DNA from: Paracoccus methylovorus
GTDB lineage: Bacteria; Pseudomonadota; Alphaproteobacteria; Rhodobacterales; Rhodobacteraceae
DNA: 64,000 nucleotides
Reading direction: 5' to 3'
Assembly (NCBI RefSeq): GCF_016919705.1
Contig: NZ_CP070371.1
Span: 62,001 to 126,000, forward strand
Shown here: piece after piece, positions 43,314-50,819 of the stretch
How the letters are laid out: the number at the start of each line of letters is the position of its first letter
Numbering within the stretch: position 1 is the first letter of the stretch
Program-made: the position numbers and the translations under genes
Notes under the pieces: model-generated
Databases searched by the model: none
What the model was told of the DNA's origin: nothing
What the model saw: the letters and a program-made list of their open reading frames with translations, nothing else

Positions 43314-43906
43314 CTGCGCGGTGTGCGCACTGTGCCGCGCCATTACCTGAGAACCACCACGCAAATCGAAAATACTGCTCGACCAGATGCTATAAGCAGA
43401 GCGTCCGGCAACTGGAGCGTGAGGCGGCTCTGGCCTTGAAGCAGGGGAAAACCTGCGCCCAGTGTGGAACTCCGATGCCGCTTACTCGCCGTCTTGCCGC
43501 AAAGTTCTGCTCCTTGGAATGCAATCATCGCGCCAACAGAGGTATAAGGGAGACGCGAGCCTGCCGTCATTGCGGCAAGGGCTTCCGTCCACGCCGTAGG
43601 ACGCAGGAGTATTGCTCGAAAACCTGCCAGCTTGCAGCGGTGCGTGATGCACAATGGGCGCCATGCGAATGGTGCGGGGCATTGTATCGACGGCGGCGCG
43701 CCGTTCAGCGGTATTGCGGGGCGTCCTGTTCGTCCAAGGCAAAACACGTGGCGGGGGTGCTGCGGCATTACCCGCGCAAGCTGACCGCGCGGCTTCTGGA
43801 CCGGACATTCGAGCGGATACGCCCCAAGCGCCGCTATGTCATGCAACTCACACCCGCCCGCCTCGACCGCTTGTTCGACGCGATCTTGCGGAAGATAGCG
43901 CCCTGA
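43220..43906 (+). CDS. Array of four treble-clef-like zinc fingers
   Basis: A 228-aa reading from GTG 43220 (an ATG at 43124 is also in frame but lies deeper in the previous gene). It contains four CxxC-xn-CxxxC units: CAHCAAPLPENHHANRKYC, CAQCGTPMPLTRRLAAKFC, CRHCGKGFRPRRRTQEYC and CEWCGALYRRRRAVQRYC, then a basic helical tail. Its first 31 codons overlap the previous gene out of frame. A run of five G at 43265-43269 could allow -1 slippage from that gene. The function is unknown; nucleic-acid binding is likely. Confidence 0.6.
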   Translation: MQEQLSQQPQPAEKRGGGSSDKDRDEASLDLTARCAHCAAPLPENHHANRKYCSTRCYKQSVRQLEREAALALKQGKTCAQCGTPMPLTRRLAAKFCSLECNHRANRGIRETRACRHCGKGFRPRRRTQEYCSKTCQLAAVRDAQWAPCEWCGALYRRRRAVQRYCGASCSSKAKHVAGVLRHYPRKLTARLLDRTFERIRPKRRYVMQLTPARLDRLFDAILRKIAP

Positions 43907-43935
43907 GTCAGAAGCCTGACACCAATTCGCTTCGG

Positions 43936-44673
43936 CTATGCCCCTGTGTCAGGGGGTAGTTGAGGGGTGCGGAGTTCCTTTTTGCTGTCTGCCATCTCTT
44001 TGAGGGCAGCAAGTCGAGCGCCACGCTTTTCCCGTGCGATATACCATTCGTCGAACAGCATCTCGGTCAGCTCGATCAAGAGCTGCGCTTCGTCGGGTTC
44101 CACCGGAATAATGAGATCGATATCCTTTTCCATATGGGCGCCGATGTTGCCAATTGCTCTAATCCGGTCGATGGCATCGACGCTCTCGTCCGATACGCCC
44201 CTAGGCGCGGTTCCTGCGTCCACCGCCCCTCTTAGTGCTTTGATTTCTTGATCCAAGCTATGCTTTTTGATGTTGCAGAAATCTCTTATCATGCTTTGGA
44301 GGCAGCGACGGATCAGGGTCGCAGCGGCCTTTGGACTTAGGTCGCGGATGCGGCAAGCCTCAGTATAGTCTTCCCTGATAGCTTGAGGAATGTAGTCAGG
44401 AATGGGTCGAGCTGCCCCTTGTGGGCGCAATGTCCAAGACTCGAGAGAACCGGGCGTCGGACTCATGCGACCGATTGCGTCAGTTCTCATATTTCTAAGG
44501 CGACCGATTAGGGTGGTTTGCGCACAGTCAGGGTTGGCGCAAGTAGTGGCTTCGATTGTAAAGCCTATCTGTCCTTCTGCGTTTTTCTCCACATGGATAT
44601 GAACTGTTTCAACATAGCGCTGGTCTGCTTGGACAATCTGCCGGATCTGGCAATAGGGGCAGGTATAATGCAT
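43936..44673 (-). CDS. DUF4145 domain protein
   Basis: A 245-aa protein, oriented against the structural genes. An N-terminal zinc ribbon (CPYC and CANPDC, residues about 5-50) precedes the DUF4145 helical domain, with SPKAAATLIRRCLQSMIRDF and the HEPN-like RIRAIGNIGAHMEKD. DUF4145 occurs alone and in restriction or other phage-defence loci. In a prophage it may be a cargo gene. The ATG at 44673 (MHYTCPYC) is preferred to a TTG at 44703. Confidence 0.75.
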   Translation of the reverse strand: MHYTCPYCQIRQIVQADQRYVETVHIHVEKNAEGQIGFTIEATTCANPDCAQTTLIGRLRNMRTDAIGRMSPTPGSLESWTLRPQGAARPIPDYIPQAIREDYTEACRIRDLSPKAAATLIRRCLQSMIRDFCNIKKHSLDQEIKALRGAVDAGTAPRGVSDESVDAIDRIRAIGNIGAHMEKDIDLIIPVEPDEAQLLIELTEMLFDEWYIAREKRGARLAALKEMADSKKELRTPQLPPDTGA

Positions 44674-44779
44674 GAGGGGCTCACTGACTTGCTCTGGGTA
44701 CAAAGATGCATGACTGCGTTCAGCAGTTCAGCGCGTTCGCCAGAAGCTTCGTTTGCTCGTTGGGGATCAGGATCATTGG

Positions 44780-45130
44780 TTAGTCATCTGACTCGGGCTT
44801 GGTGTGTCGAACCTTAAGCTGACGTCGAAGCTGGTTAAGGAAATCTATTGATCGTTCAAGCTCTTGCTTGAACGTATCCTCAATGATTTCGCTGCGCTCT
44901 GTCCAGTCTTCCATTCCCATCCTGCGAGCATCTTCAGGGCCTGCGCCCGCGCTGACTGCGAGTTCATAAGGCAGGTCTGCCTCAAGCCAGTATTCCAACG
45001 CCATGACGATTTCGGCGTTCATACTGCGGTTGTTTCGTTCTGCGGCGGCCTTGATCCGGTCCCGCATCCCATCGGGAAGGCGGAGCATGAATTTATCGTT
45101 GAGCGCGCGATTTTCAGTGTTCTGTGCCAT
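44780..45130 (-). CDS. Arc-family ribbon-helix-helix repressor
   Basis: A 116-aa regulator whose N-terminal RHH domain reads KFMLRLPDGMRDRIKAAAER then NNRSMNAEIVMALEYWL, closely like phage P22 Arc/Mnt-type proteins. The C-terminal 60 residues are a helical oligomerisation part (SEIIEDTFKQELERSIDFLN). The ATG at 45130 is favoured over 45139 and 45148. It diverges from a second Arc-like gene across a spacer with tandem operators. Confidence 0.82.
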   Translation of the reverse strand: MAQNTENRALNDKFMLRLPDGMRDRIKAAAERNNRSMNAEIVMALEYWLEADLPYELAVSAGAGPEDARRMGMEDWTERSEIIEDTFKQELERSIDFLNQLRRQLKVRHTKPESDD

Positions 45131-45158
45131 GATGGCCATTGGACGCATTTTCTAGATT

Positions 45159-45205
45159 GACGCAATAGCGTCCATCGGACACTATAAGTCCATCGGACAC
45201 TATGA
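45159..45205. promoter_or_regulatory. Operator region between divergent Arc-like genes
   Basis: Two 18-bp units (45170-45187 and 45188-45205), GTCCATCGGACACTAT plus two bases, lie in tandem and differ at one base. Each contains the dyad GTCC-ATC-GGAC. Just left is GACGC-AATA-GCGTC (45159-45172), a perfect inverted repeat, and a related CCATTGGAC lies at 45137-45145. The arrangement fits autoregulation of both promoters by RHH tetramers. Confidence 0.65.
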
Positions 45206-45212
45206 GGGCAAA

Positions 45213-45413
45213 ATGCAACACCGAACCTGCACTGAAAGATACATTGTCAGGATGCCAGACGGAATGCGGGACCGAATCAAGGCGATGGCGGGCGAGAACG
45301 AGCGTTCGATGAACGCGGAAATCGTCTTTCATCTTCGCAAGGCCATCGCTGCAGCCGGCCAGAACGAACAAGACCGCCAGGGCGGCCACCCTGACGGTCT
45401 CATGCAATCCTAA
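45213..45413 (+). CDS. Second Arc-family ribbon-helix-helix protein
   Basis: A 66-aa protein consisting almost only of an RHH domain: ERYIVRMPDGMRDRIKAMAG then ENERSMNAEIVFHLRKAI. It closely resembles the divergently coded Arc-like protein (shared PDGMRDRIKA and RSMNAEIV). It begins the right-hand operon that ends with the integrase. A Cro-like or Mnt-like opposing role is plausible. Confidence 0.8.
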   Translation: MQHRTCTERYIVRMPDGMRDRIKAMAGENERSMNAEIVFHLRKAIAAAGQNEQDRQGGHPDGLMQS

Positions 45414-45438
45414 ACCACGAAGAAAAAGGATCTTGCCC

Positions 45439-45666
45439 ATGAACATGGTGCAAACGTCGAGCGATATCAATCCCCCTTGCGGGCAGACCTACGAACAGGA
45501 CCACGATGCAACCTACCGGTTGGCGAGCGAGGTTCGCGCGCTGGCAATGGCCCTGCAAACGGTGATCGAGGCGAACGACCTCAATAGCAACAAGCATCCC
45601 GCGTGGATGCTGTCTGATATGCTGGTCGCGGCAACGCTCGACCTGGAGCGGAGGGTCGGCCTATGA
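45439..45666 (+). CDS. Small prophage protein, unknown
   Basis: A 75-aa protein with no recognised domain; HDATYRLASEVRALAMALQT is predicted helical. The ATG at 45439 has AAAAAGGA 9 bp upstream, better than a TTG at 45433. Its stop overlaps the next start (ATGA), supporting translation in the integrase operon. Confidence 0.6.
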   Translation: MNMVQTSSDINPPCGQTYEQDHDATYRLASEVRALAMALQTVIEANDLNSNKHPAWMLSDMLVAATLDLERRVGL

Positions 45667-45896
45667 CCCCCTCGCTCGAAGCCTATCTTGCTGAACAACA
45701 ATCCCTCGCCTTGAAAGTGCGCTGCGCGGCAGGGGCGTTGGAGAATATGCTGGATGCCGGGTTCGGTAACACGGAAGCGGCGTCGGAAGTCGCCAGCAAG
45801 CTCGGTTTGCTGGCGCATAATCTGCAAAATGCTTTGGATATCACCAACCTCGAGAAGGTGGCGCGATCCGATCATGCCATCGAAAGGGGGTGCTGA
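45663..45896 (+). CDS. Small prophage protein, unknown
   Basis: A 77-aa mostly helical protein (LEAYLAEQQSLALKVRCAAG, then VASKLGLLAHNLQNALDITN). No family is recognised. It is coupled to the preceding gene by an ATGA overlap and precedes the HTH gene by one base. It is probably a lysogeny-module accessory. Confidence 0.6.
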   Translation: MTPSLEAYLAEQQSLALKVRCAAGALENMLDAGFGNTEAASEVASKLGLLAHNLQNALDITNLEKVARSDHAIERGC

Positions 45897-45897
45897 C

Positions 45898-46140
45898 ATG
45901 GCCCGCCGTCCTGCATTGGGGGACCGTCCCCCGGCTTATCCCGACAAGTCGACACTCGCGGCGGAACTCTGCGTCTCCGAGGCGACGGTCGATGATTGGA
46001 CCAAAAAGGGCATTCTGCCCAAGCCGTGCCGCCTGGCGGGTTCTGTTCGGTGGTGCTGGGCCGATGTTGAGGCAAAGCTGACCCCGCCGGCCGGCGATCC
46101 CGTCAGTCCATTCCAAAAGGTGTTGCACGATGTCATTTAA
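45898..46140 (+). CDS. Excisionase-like helix-turn-helix protein
   Basis: An 80-aa AlpA/MerR-type winged HTH: YPDKSTLAAELCVSEATVDD then WTKKGILPKPCRLAGSVRWC. Such small proteins beside a tyrosine integrase commonly act as excisionases (recombination directionality factors). GAAAGGGGG precedes the ATG at 45898. Its last 11 bp overlap the integrase start, so the two are translated together. Confidence 0.78.
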   Translation: MARRPALGDRPPAYPDKSTLAAELCVSEATVDDWTKKGILPKPCRLAGSVRWCWADVEAKLTPPAGDPVSPFQKVLHDVI

Positions 46141-47164
46141 GATTTCACTGCCGCGCGGGGTCCATCGCGTAAAGTCCCGGGGCCGGACCTACTACTACTA
46201 TCAAGAGGGGCGGGGAACGGTGCAACCCGGCGCTCGCATCCGCCTTCCTGACGATCCTCGGCAACCCGAGTTCTGGGCCATGATCAACAAGATTGAGGGG
46301 GTTCCCGAGCGGACGGATACGATTGGCGCGCTGATTGATGCATATATCGCGGCTTGGCCTGGTCTGCGGAAGAAGCTCGCGCCGTCTACGCAGGACTATT
46401 ACCGGCGTTATCTGGCGGTGGTGAAGAAGATCTGGGGCAACCTACCTGCCGCCGACCTGATGCCGGCCGATGTGGAAGCGCTGATCGTCAAGATCGGGAC
46501 GGAGAAGCCGGGCAGGGCAAACAACATCCTCTATGCGCTGCGCAGCATGTGTTCCTGGGCGAGGGGGCCGGTGGGTCACCTGACGACCGACCCGACGCAT
46601 GGCGTGAAGACATACCAGAGCAATGAGGGACACAAGCCTTGGACGCCGGAACAGATCGCATTTGCCGAGATGAACTTCACGGGGGTGCTGCGGCGGGCAT
46701 ACTTCTTGGCGCGCTACACAGGCCAGCGGGCCAGCGACATTGTTCGGCTGGGGTGGACTGACGTGGACGGCGAAACGCTGTCTCTGCGGCAGAAAAAGAC
46801 CGGAGTGCGGCCCGTCTGTCCGATCTTCCCCGAACTGGCGGCCGAGATGACGACCTGGGAAAAGCGCCCGGGTCCCTTCCTGCTGCAAGGCGTTGGCAAG
46901 AGCGCCGGCAAGCCCATCAGCACGAATCAGCTGTGGAAGGTGTTTGACGAGTTCAGGGGCAAGCATCCGGAACTGGATGGGGCGGTATGGCACGGCCTGC
47001 GCGCCAACGCAGTCACCAGCCTGAGGCGGCTTGGATACACAGGACCGCAGATCAGCGATGCAATAGGATTGTCGGTGGAAATGGTCGAGCGATACAGCCG
47101 CCATGAGGACAAGAAGGCCGGCGCTCACTCTCTGCTGAGGGATTATCGTGAACGCAAACTGTAA
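46130..47164 (+). CDS. Tyrosine-type site-specific integrase
   Basis: Catalyses integration and excision of the prophage. The 344-aa protein has an N-terminal arm and SAM-like core-binding domain (about 60-150), then the catalytic domain with Arg in YTGQRASDIVRLGW, the HGLR box (VWHGLRANAVTSLRRLGYTG) and the nucleophile Tyr in EMVERYSRHEDKK. All main catalytic residues are present, so it may be active. It ends 61 bp from the presumed att core at the 3' end of ssrA, as expected for insertion into that gene. Confidence 0.92.
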   Translation: MSFKISLPRGVHRVKSRGRTYYYYQEGRGTVQPGARIRLPDDPRQPEFWAMINKIEGVPERTDTIGALIDAYIAAWPGLRKKLAPSTQDYYRRYLAVVKKIWGNLPAADLMPADVEALIVKIGTEKPGRANNILYALRSMCSWARGPVGHLTTDPTHGVKTYQSNEGHKPWTPEQIAFAEMNFTGVLRRAYFLARYTGQRASDIVRLGWTDVDGETLSLRQKKTGVRPVCPIFPELAAEMTTWEKRPGPFLLQGVGKSAGKPISTNQLWKVFDEFRGKHPELDGAVWHGLRANAVTSLRRLGYTGPQISDAIGLSVEMVERYSRHEDKKAGAHSLLRDYRERKL

Positions 47165-47224
47165 AACTTCGCAAAACTGGACAACAGAAGCCCAAGGAAA
47201 ACAGCACGGTATGAGATGGATAAT

Positions 47225-47235
47225 AAGGTGCAGGA
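47225..47235. other. Possible right attachment site at the ssrA 3' end
   Basis: AAGGTGCAGGA, identical to 35617-35627, overlaps a 3'-terminal hairpin of ssrA (GCAGGA/TCCTGC). tmRNA genes are frequent prophage targets, and the integrase is next door. The match is short, so the exact crossover is uncertain. Confidence 0.4.
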
Positions 47236-47535
47236 TTCTGTTGCCAGGCTCCTGCGGGCCCCGCCTTACGCTGCTAGGCGGAAGGGCTTAAGTTTCGGTT
47301 ACCCGAGCTGCTTACGCAGCCAGAGCGACCGGAGCACGGTTGTCGTTGGCAACTGTACATTTTGCACCGATAACGGTGGTAGCTCACCGAGACAAAGCAA
47401 ACAGCTTTAGACGTTCGTCGATCCTGTTTCGGCCCCATGTGCCCCCAACGAGGGATTTTGGTGGAGCCGCCGGGTACCGCCCCCGGGTCCGATCCGCTTA
47501 TTACCTGCGCGTTTATGTCCATAGCCCGGGCGAAC
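47230..47535 (-). ncRNA. ssrA: Transfer-messenger RNA, circularly permuted two-piece form
   Basis: Rescues stalled ribosomes and tags proteins for proteolysis. On the minus strand the acceptor piece comes first and ends in GGCTCCACCA (3' end at 47459), with a T stem CCGGG/CCCGG around a 7-nt loop. A 22-nt spacer (47437-47458) is removed. The coding piece begins GGGGCCGAAACAGGATCGAC (5' end at 47436), whose GGGGCC pairs with GGCTCC to make the acceptor stem. The tag frame (47312-47350) encodes ANDNRAPVALAA and a TAA. The outer ends are estimated. This form is typical of alphaproteobacteria. Confidence 0.93.
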
Positions 47536-47577
47536 CCGAACGGCTTGAATATAGGGCCGGTGCCGGCTGCACGCAAG

Positions 47578-47600
47578 AGAGGGGAACGCCGTTCCCCTCT
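47578..47600. repeat. Strong 10-bp hairpin in the spacer after the binding-protein gene
   Basis: AGAGGGGAAC (47578-47587) pairs perfectly with GTTCCCCTCT (47591-47600) around a 3-nt loop. There is no T run on either side. It may stop readthrough into ssrA or be part of the ssrA promoter region. Confidence 0.55.
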
Positions 47601-47681
47601 TGGCCCGCGGTACGGGCCAATTCACCCCTTGGGATATTTCGACACGGAAGAATACGCCAAGGTCGAAACGCGGCGCGCGCC

Positions 47682-47705
47682 CTTCTCTGTTGTCCAAATA
47701 CCCAT
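47682..47705. repeat. Dispersed intergenic repeat, copy 2
   Basis: Contains CTCTGTTGTCCAAATACCC and matches 19234-19257 at 23 of 24 bases. It lies in the spacer between ssrA and the binding-protein gene. Confidence 0.5.
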
Positions 47706-47769
47706 GCGGGCCGTGCCATGGGCGAAATGCCCTGCCAGTGGGGCGGGGCGATGCAAGCAAGGGGCGGGA

Positions 47770-48822
47770 TCAGAAGCCGGCCTTGATCTTTTCGAATTCC
47801 TGCAATTGGCGTTCACGCTGCTGGGGGTCGTTCGGGGTCTGGGCCAGGATCGGGGCATCCACGGCCGAGAGTCCCTCTTGGACCGCCGGCTCGTCCTTGA
47901 TCGTGTCCATGGCCACGGTTGAGGTGTGGCCGTAGCCGATCGTGTCCAGAAGGCCTTTTGCTGCTTCGGGGGCGAGCCAGGCGTTGATGAAATCGTAGGC
48001 TTTATCTTCGTTGCCCGGCCCGTTCTTGAGATTGACGAAGCCGCAGAAAAAGGTCGAACTGCCCTCTTTCGGGGCGCGCTGGAAACCCACTGGGAAGCCG
48101 TCGTTTTCCAGCAGCACCACGCCATCGTTCCAGGACCATGCGACGTCCACCGCGCCCGAGGCCATCAGTTGCGCCTGCTCGGCCGGGTCGGCCCAATAGG
48201 CTGCGACGTTCTGATGCGCCTGGCGCAGCCAGTCGGCAGCGGCGTTGAACTGGTCGTCGGTGACTTCGGTCCAGTCGGTGGTGCCGGTCGCAAGATAAGC
48301 CAGCGCCCAGACGTCGTCAGCCGAATCGGGCAGCGAGGTACGGCCTTGATATTTCGGGTCGGTAAAGATGTTCAGGCTGGCGACGTCCTCGGGCGGGACA
48401 TTGTCCGTGTTATAGGCGATGGCGGTCGCGCCCCAATCGGTCGGGATATACCAGACGCCCTGATCATCCTTGAAAATTTCCGATTCGAGGAACTTGGGAT
48501 CAAGGGTTTCAAAGGCCGGAATCCTGGACACGTCCCAAGGCTCGATCAACCCGGCATCGCGGTATTTCGAGACCATCTGGGAACATGGATGCGCCAGGTC
48601 CGCTTTGAAGCCCGAGGCCAGCTTTTGATAAGCCTCGTCGTCATCGCCATAGAAGGCGAAGGTCGGGCTGTCGCCATGCTGGTTGATATAGCCTTGGAAG
48701 ATCACTGGCTCCTCGAACCCGGCCCAGTCAAAGACCGTCAGTTGAGAATCTGCGGCCCAGGCGGCCGTCAGGCTGGTGCTGGCCAGCGCCAGCGCAAGGG
48801 CGGGGAAGCGAATAGATTTCAT
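47770..48822 (-). CDS. Polyamine-type ABC transporter substrate-binding protein
   Basis: A 350-aa periplasmic binding protein resembling PotD/PotF. A signal peptide (residues about 1-23, MKSIRFPALALALASTSLTA) precedes SQLTVFDWAGFEEPVIFQGY. GVWYIPTDWGATAIAYNTDN and AQLMASGAVDVAWSWNDGVV are typical of spermidine/putrescine binders. No permease or ATPase genes are adjacent, so it is an orphan or works with a distant system. The start at 48822 has AAGGAAA upstream. Confidence 0.85.
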   Translation of the reverse strand: MKSIRFPALALALASTSLTAAWAADSQLTVFDWAGFEEPVIFQGYINQHGDSPTFAFYGDDDEAYQKLASGFKADLAHPCSQMVSKYRDAGLIEPWDVSRIPAFETLDPKFLESEIFKDDQGVWYIPTDWGATAIAYNTDNVPPEDVASLNIFTDPKYQGRTSLPDSADDVWALAYLATGTTDWTEVTDDQFNAAADWLRQAHQNVAAYWADPAEQAQLMASGAVDVAWSWNDGVVLLENDGFPVGFQRAPKEGSSTFFCGFVNLKNGPGNEDKAYDFINAWLAPEAAKGLLDTIGYGHTSTVAMDTIKDEPAVQEGLSAVDAPILAQTPNDPQQRERQLQEFEKIKAGF

Positions 48823-48894
48823 GTCCGTGTTTTCCTTGGGGCAGTTTGAACCGAGGCTAGCGGTCCAGCGAGGCCCTCGCAAGCACGGCGGTGC

Positions 48895-49848
48895 CTACCA
48901 GCGACCCGATGCGCCTCCGCCGCGCGACGAGCCGCCGCCGAAGCCCGAAGAACCGCGTGAGGCGCTGCGATAGCCCGGTGTGGGCTCGCTGCGCAGCATG
49001 GTGCCGGTTGGTCCATACCAGACAGTCCGAGGCCGCAGGCTCTGCCTTGTCTCGGTCCAGCCGCAGGCCAAGCAGCGGCGGGTTACATTGTCATGCGAGA
49101 CCAAATGGCCGCCTTCGGGCAATGGTGTTTCCAGCGGCGTGGTGGCAGTTTCCAATCCGCGCCGGCCGCATTGCGGGCACCGGTTGCGTCGCCAGATCTG
49201 CCGCGCGATGCCGCCAAGGATCAGCAACCATGCGCCGCCGAAGATGTAGGGGACGAGGCGGTCCATCAGGCTGTCTTTGGATCCCCCCGCCGGATGGCCT
49301 GCTGCGGTCGGCTGGGCGATCAGTTCGATCACAGCTTGCGTTGCTTCGCGGATGCCATGCGAAATCCGGCCGTCACGCAAGGCGGGCAGCATGGTGTTGC
49401 GCATGATCTCTTGCGCAAGAATATCGGCATCGTTTTCGTAGCCGCTGCCCAGCTCGATACGGGCCTCGCGATCCTGTGCCAGCACGAGCACCATGAAGCC
49501 ATCGTTGCGCGTGGCCTCACCTACGCCCCAGTGGTTGAAGAGCCGGGTGGCGAATGGTTCAAGTCCGTCGGTCCCGCCATAGCGCGCGCGGTCGGACAGG
49601 GTGACGACCGTTCCCTCGATGCCGGTCTGGTCCTTGAGCAAAGCCAGCGCCGTGTCGATGGTCTGTGCGTCCTCGGGCGTCAGCAGGTCGGCGAAATCAT
49701 TGATGCGGACATGCTGCCAGTCGGGCAGATCTTGGGCCTGCGCCGGCAACAGCGCCAGCCAGAGCAGGGCGAAAAGGCTGGCGAGCCCGCTAAGGACGGG
49801 CCGCAACGCTTTGGCGGCAGGGGCGGTGATCTGGAACGGTCGGGCCAT
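48895..49848 (-). CDS. TPM-domain (YgcG-like) membrane protein
   Basis: A 317-aa protein. A signal peptide or anchor (residues about 15-38) leads into a TPM domain (about 45-165: NDFADLLTPEDAQTIDTALA, GFMVLVLAQDREARIELGSG). A second membrane helix (about 198-220), a zinc-ribbon-like CPQCGRRG...CLACGW segment and a Gly/Ser-rich tail (SSGFGGGSSRGGGASG) follow. TPM proteins act in the envelope, some as phosphatases or in photosystem repair. The start at 49848 has AAGGA upstream. The gene ends 73 bp before the binding-protein gene. Confidence 0.82.
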   Translation of the reverse strand: MARPFQITAPAAKALRPVLSGLASLFALLWLALLPAQAQDLPDWQHVRINDFADLLTPEDAQTIDTALALLKDQTGIEGTVVTLSDRARYGGTDGLEPFATRLFNHWGVGEATRNDGFMVLVLAQDREARIELGSGYENDADILAQEIMRNTMLPALRDGRISHGIREATQAVIELIAQPTAAGHPAGGSKDSLMDRLVPYIFGGAWLLILGGIARQIWRRNRCPQCGRRGLETATTPLETPLPEGGHLVSHDNVTRRCLACGWTETRQSLRPRTVWYGPTGTMLRSEPTPGYRSASRGSSGFGGGSSRGGGASGRW

Positions 49849-49906
49849 CGGTGATCCTTGCTTGCCTGTCGTTGAACGCGCGGCCCAAGTCGGGTGTTCC
49901 GGGGCC

Positions 49907-50818
49907 TTATCCGGGCAGGATCTCGGGGCCACCAGCGATCTGCGGGTCGGGCTTGCCGATCAGGTCGTCATCGCGTCCGGCGAACTCGACCGCGCGCAGG
50001 ATGGTCTGGATGGCGGCGAGCCGGGCGCGGCGCTTGTCGTCGGCGCGGATCACGGTCCATGGTGCGATGCCGGAATGGCTGCGCAGCAAGGTGTCGTGGA
50101 TCGCCGCGGTGTAGTCGTCCCATTTTGCCAGCCCCTCGACATCAACAGGGCTGAGCTTCCATTGTTTCAGCGGATCCTGCTCTCGGTCGAGAAAGCGGGT
50201 AAGCTGTTCGGCGCGGCCCACCTCGAGCCACAGTTTGACCAGAATCACCCCGTCATCGACCAGCATGTTTTCAAACAGTGGCAACTGGCGGAAAAAGGTC
50301 TCGCGCTGCGCGTCCGAGCTGAAGCCGAAAACCTTTTCGACCACCCCGCGGTTATACCAGCTTCGGTCGAACAATGCGATTTCGCCGCGGGCGGGCAGCC
50401 AGTCGACGTAGCGCTGGAAATACCACTCGTCCGCCTCGCGTTCGCTGGGTTTGGGCAGGGCGACGATATAGGCGGATCGCGGGTTCAGGTTCTCGCGCAC
50501 CCGCTCGATGGTGCCGCCCTTGCCGGCGGCGTCGCGGCCCTCGAACAGCACGACCACGCGCTTGCCCGTATGGATCACGTCGCGCATCAGCCGGACAAGC
50601 TGCAGTTGCAGCCCCTGCATCTGCACGTCGTATTCCTTGCCCTTCATCTCTTCGGCATAGGGATAGGATGGATCGAGAATGCGCTTGCCGTCCGCTGCCA
50701 CGACCTTCTTGCGTAACGTCTCGGGGGCGTCCTTTTCCAGATAGCGGGTGATCGCGCCCACGAAGGGAAGATCGGGCAGCGATTTCGGCTTGTCGTTTTT
50801 CTTGCCGTTGCTGGCCAT
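49907..50818 (-). CDS. ppk2: Polyphosphate kinase 2
   Basis: Transfers phosphate between polyphosphate and nucleoside diphosphates. The 303-aa PPK2-family enzyme has Walker [17 protein letters not shown], the lid/Walker B region [19 protein letters not shown] and [20 protein letters not shown]; one PPK2 domain is present (class I-like length). It starts one base after the metA stop and is the third gene of this leftward group. Confidence 0.93.
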   Translation of the reverse strand: MASNGKKNDKPKSLPDLPFVGAITRYLEKDAPETLRKKVVAADGKRILDPSYPYAEEMKGKEYDVQMQGLQLQLVRLMRDVIHTGKRVVVLFEGRDAAGKGGTIERVRENLNPRSAYIVALPKPSEREADEWYFQRYVDWLPARGEIALFDRSWYNRGVVEKVFGFSSDAQRETFFRQLPLFENMLVDDGVILVKLWLEVGRAEQLTRFLDREQDPLKQWKLSPVDVEGLAKWDDYTAAIHDTLLRSHSGIAPWTVIRADDKRRARLAAIQTILRAVEFAGRDDDLIGKPDPQIAGGPEILPG

Positions 50819-50819
50819 G

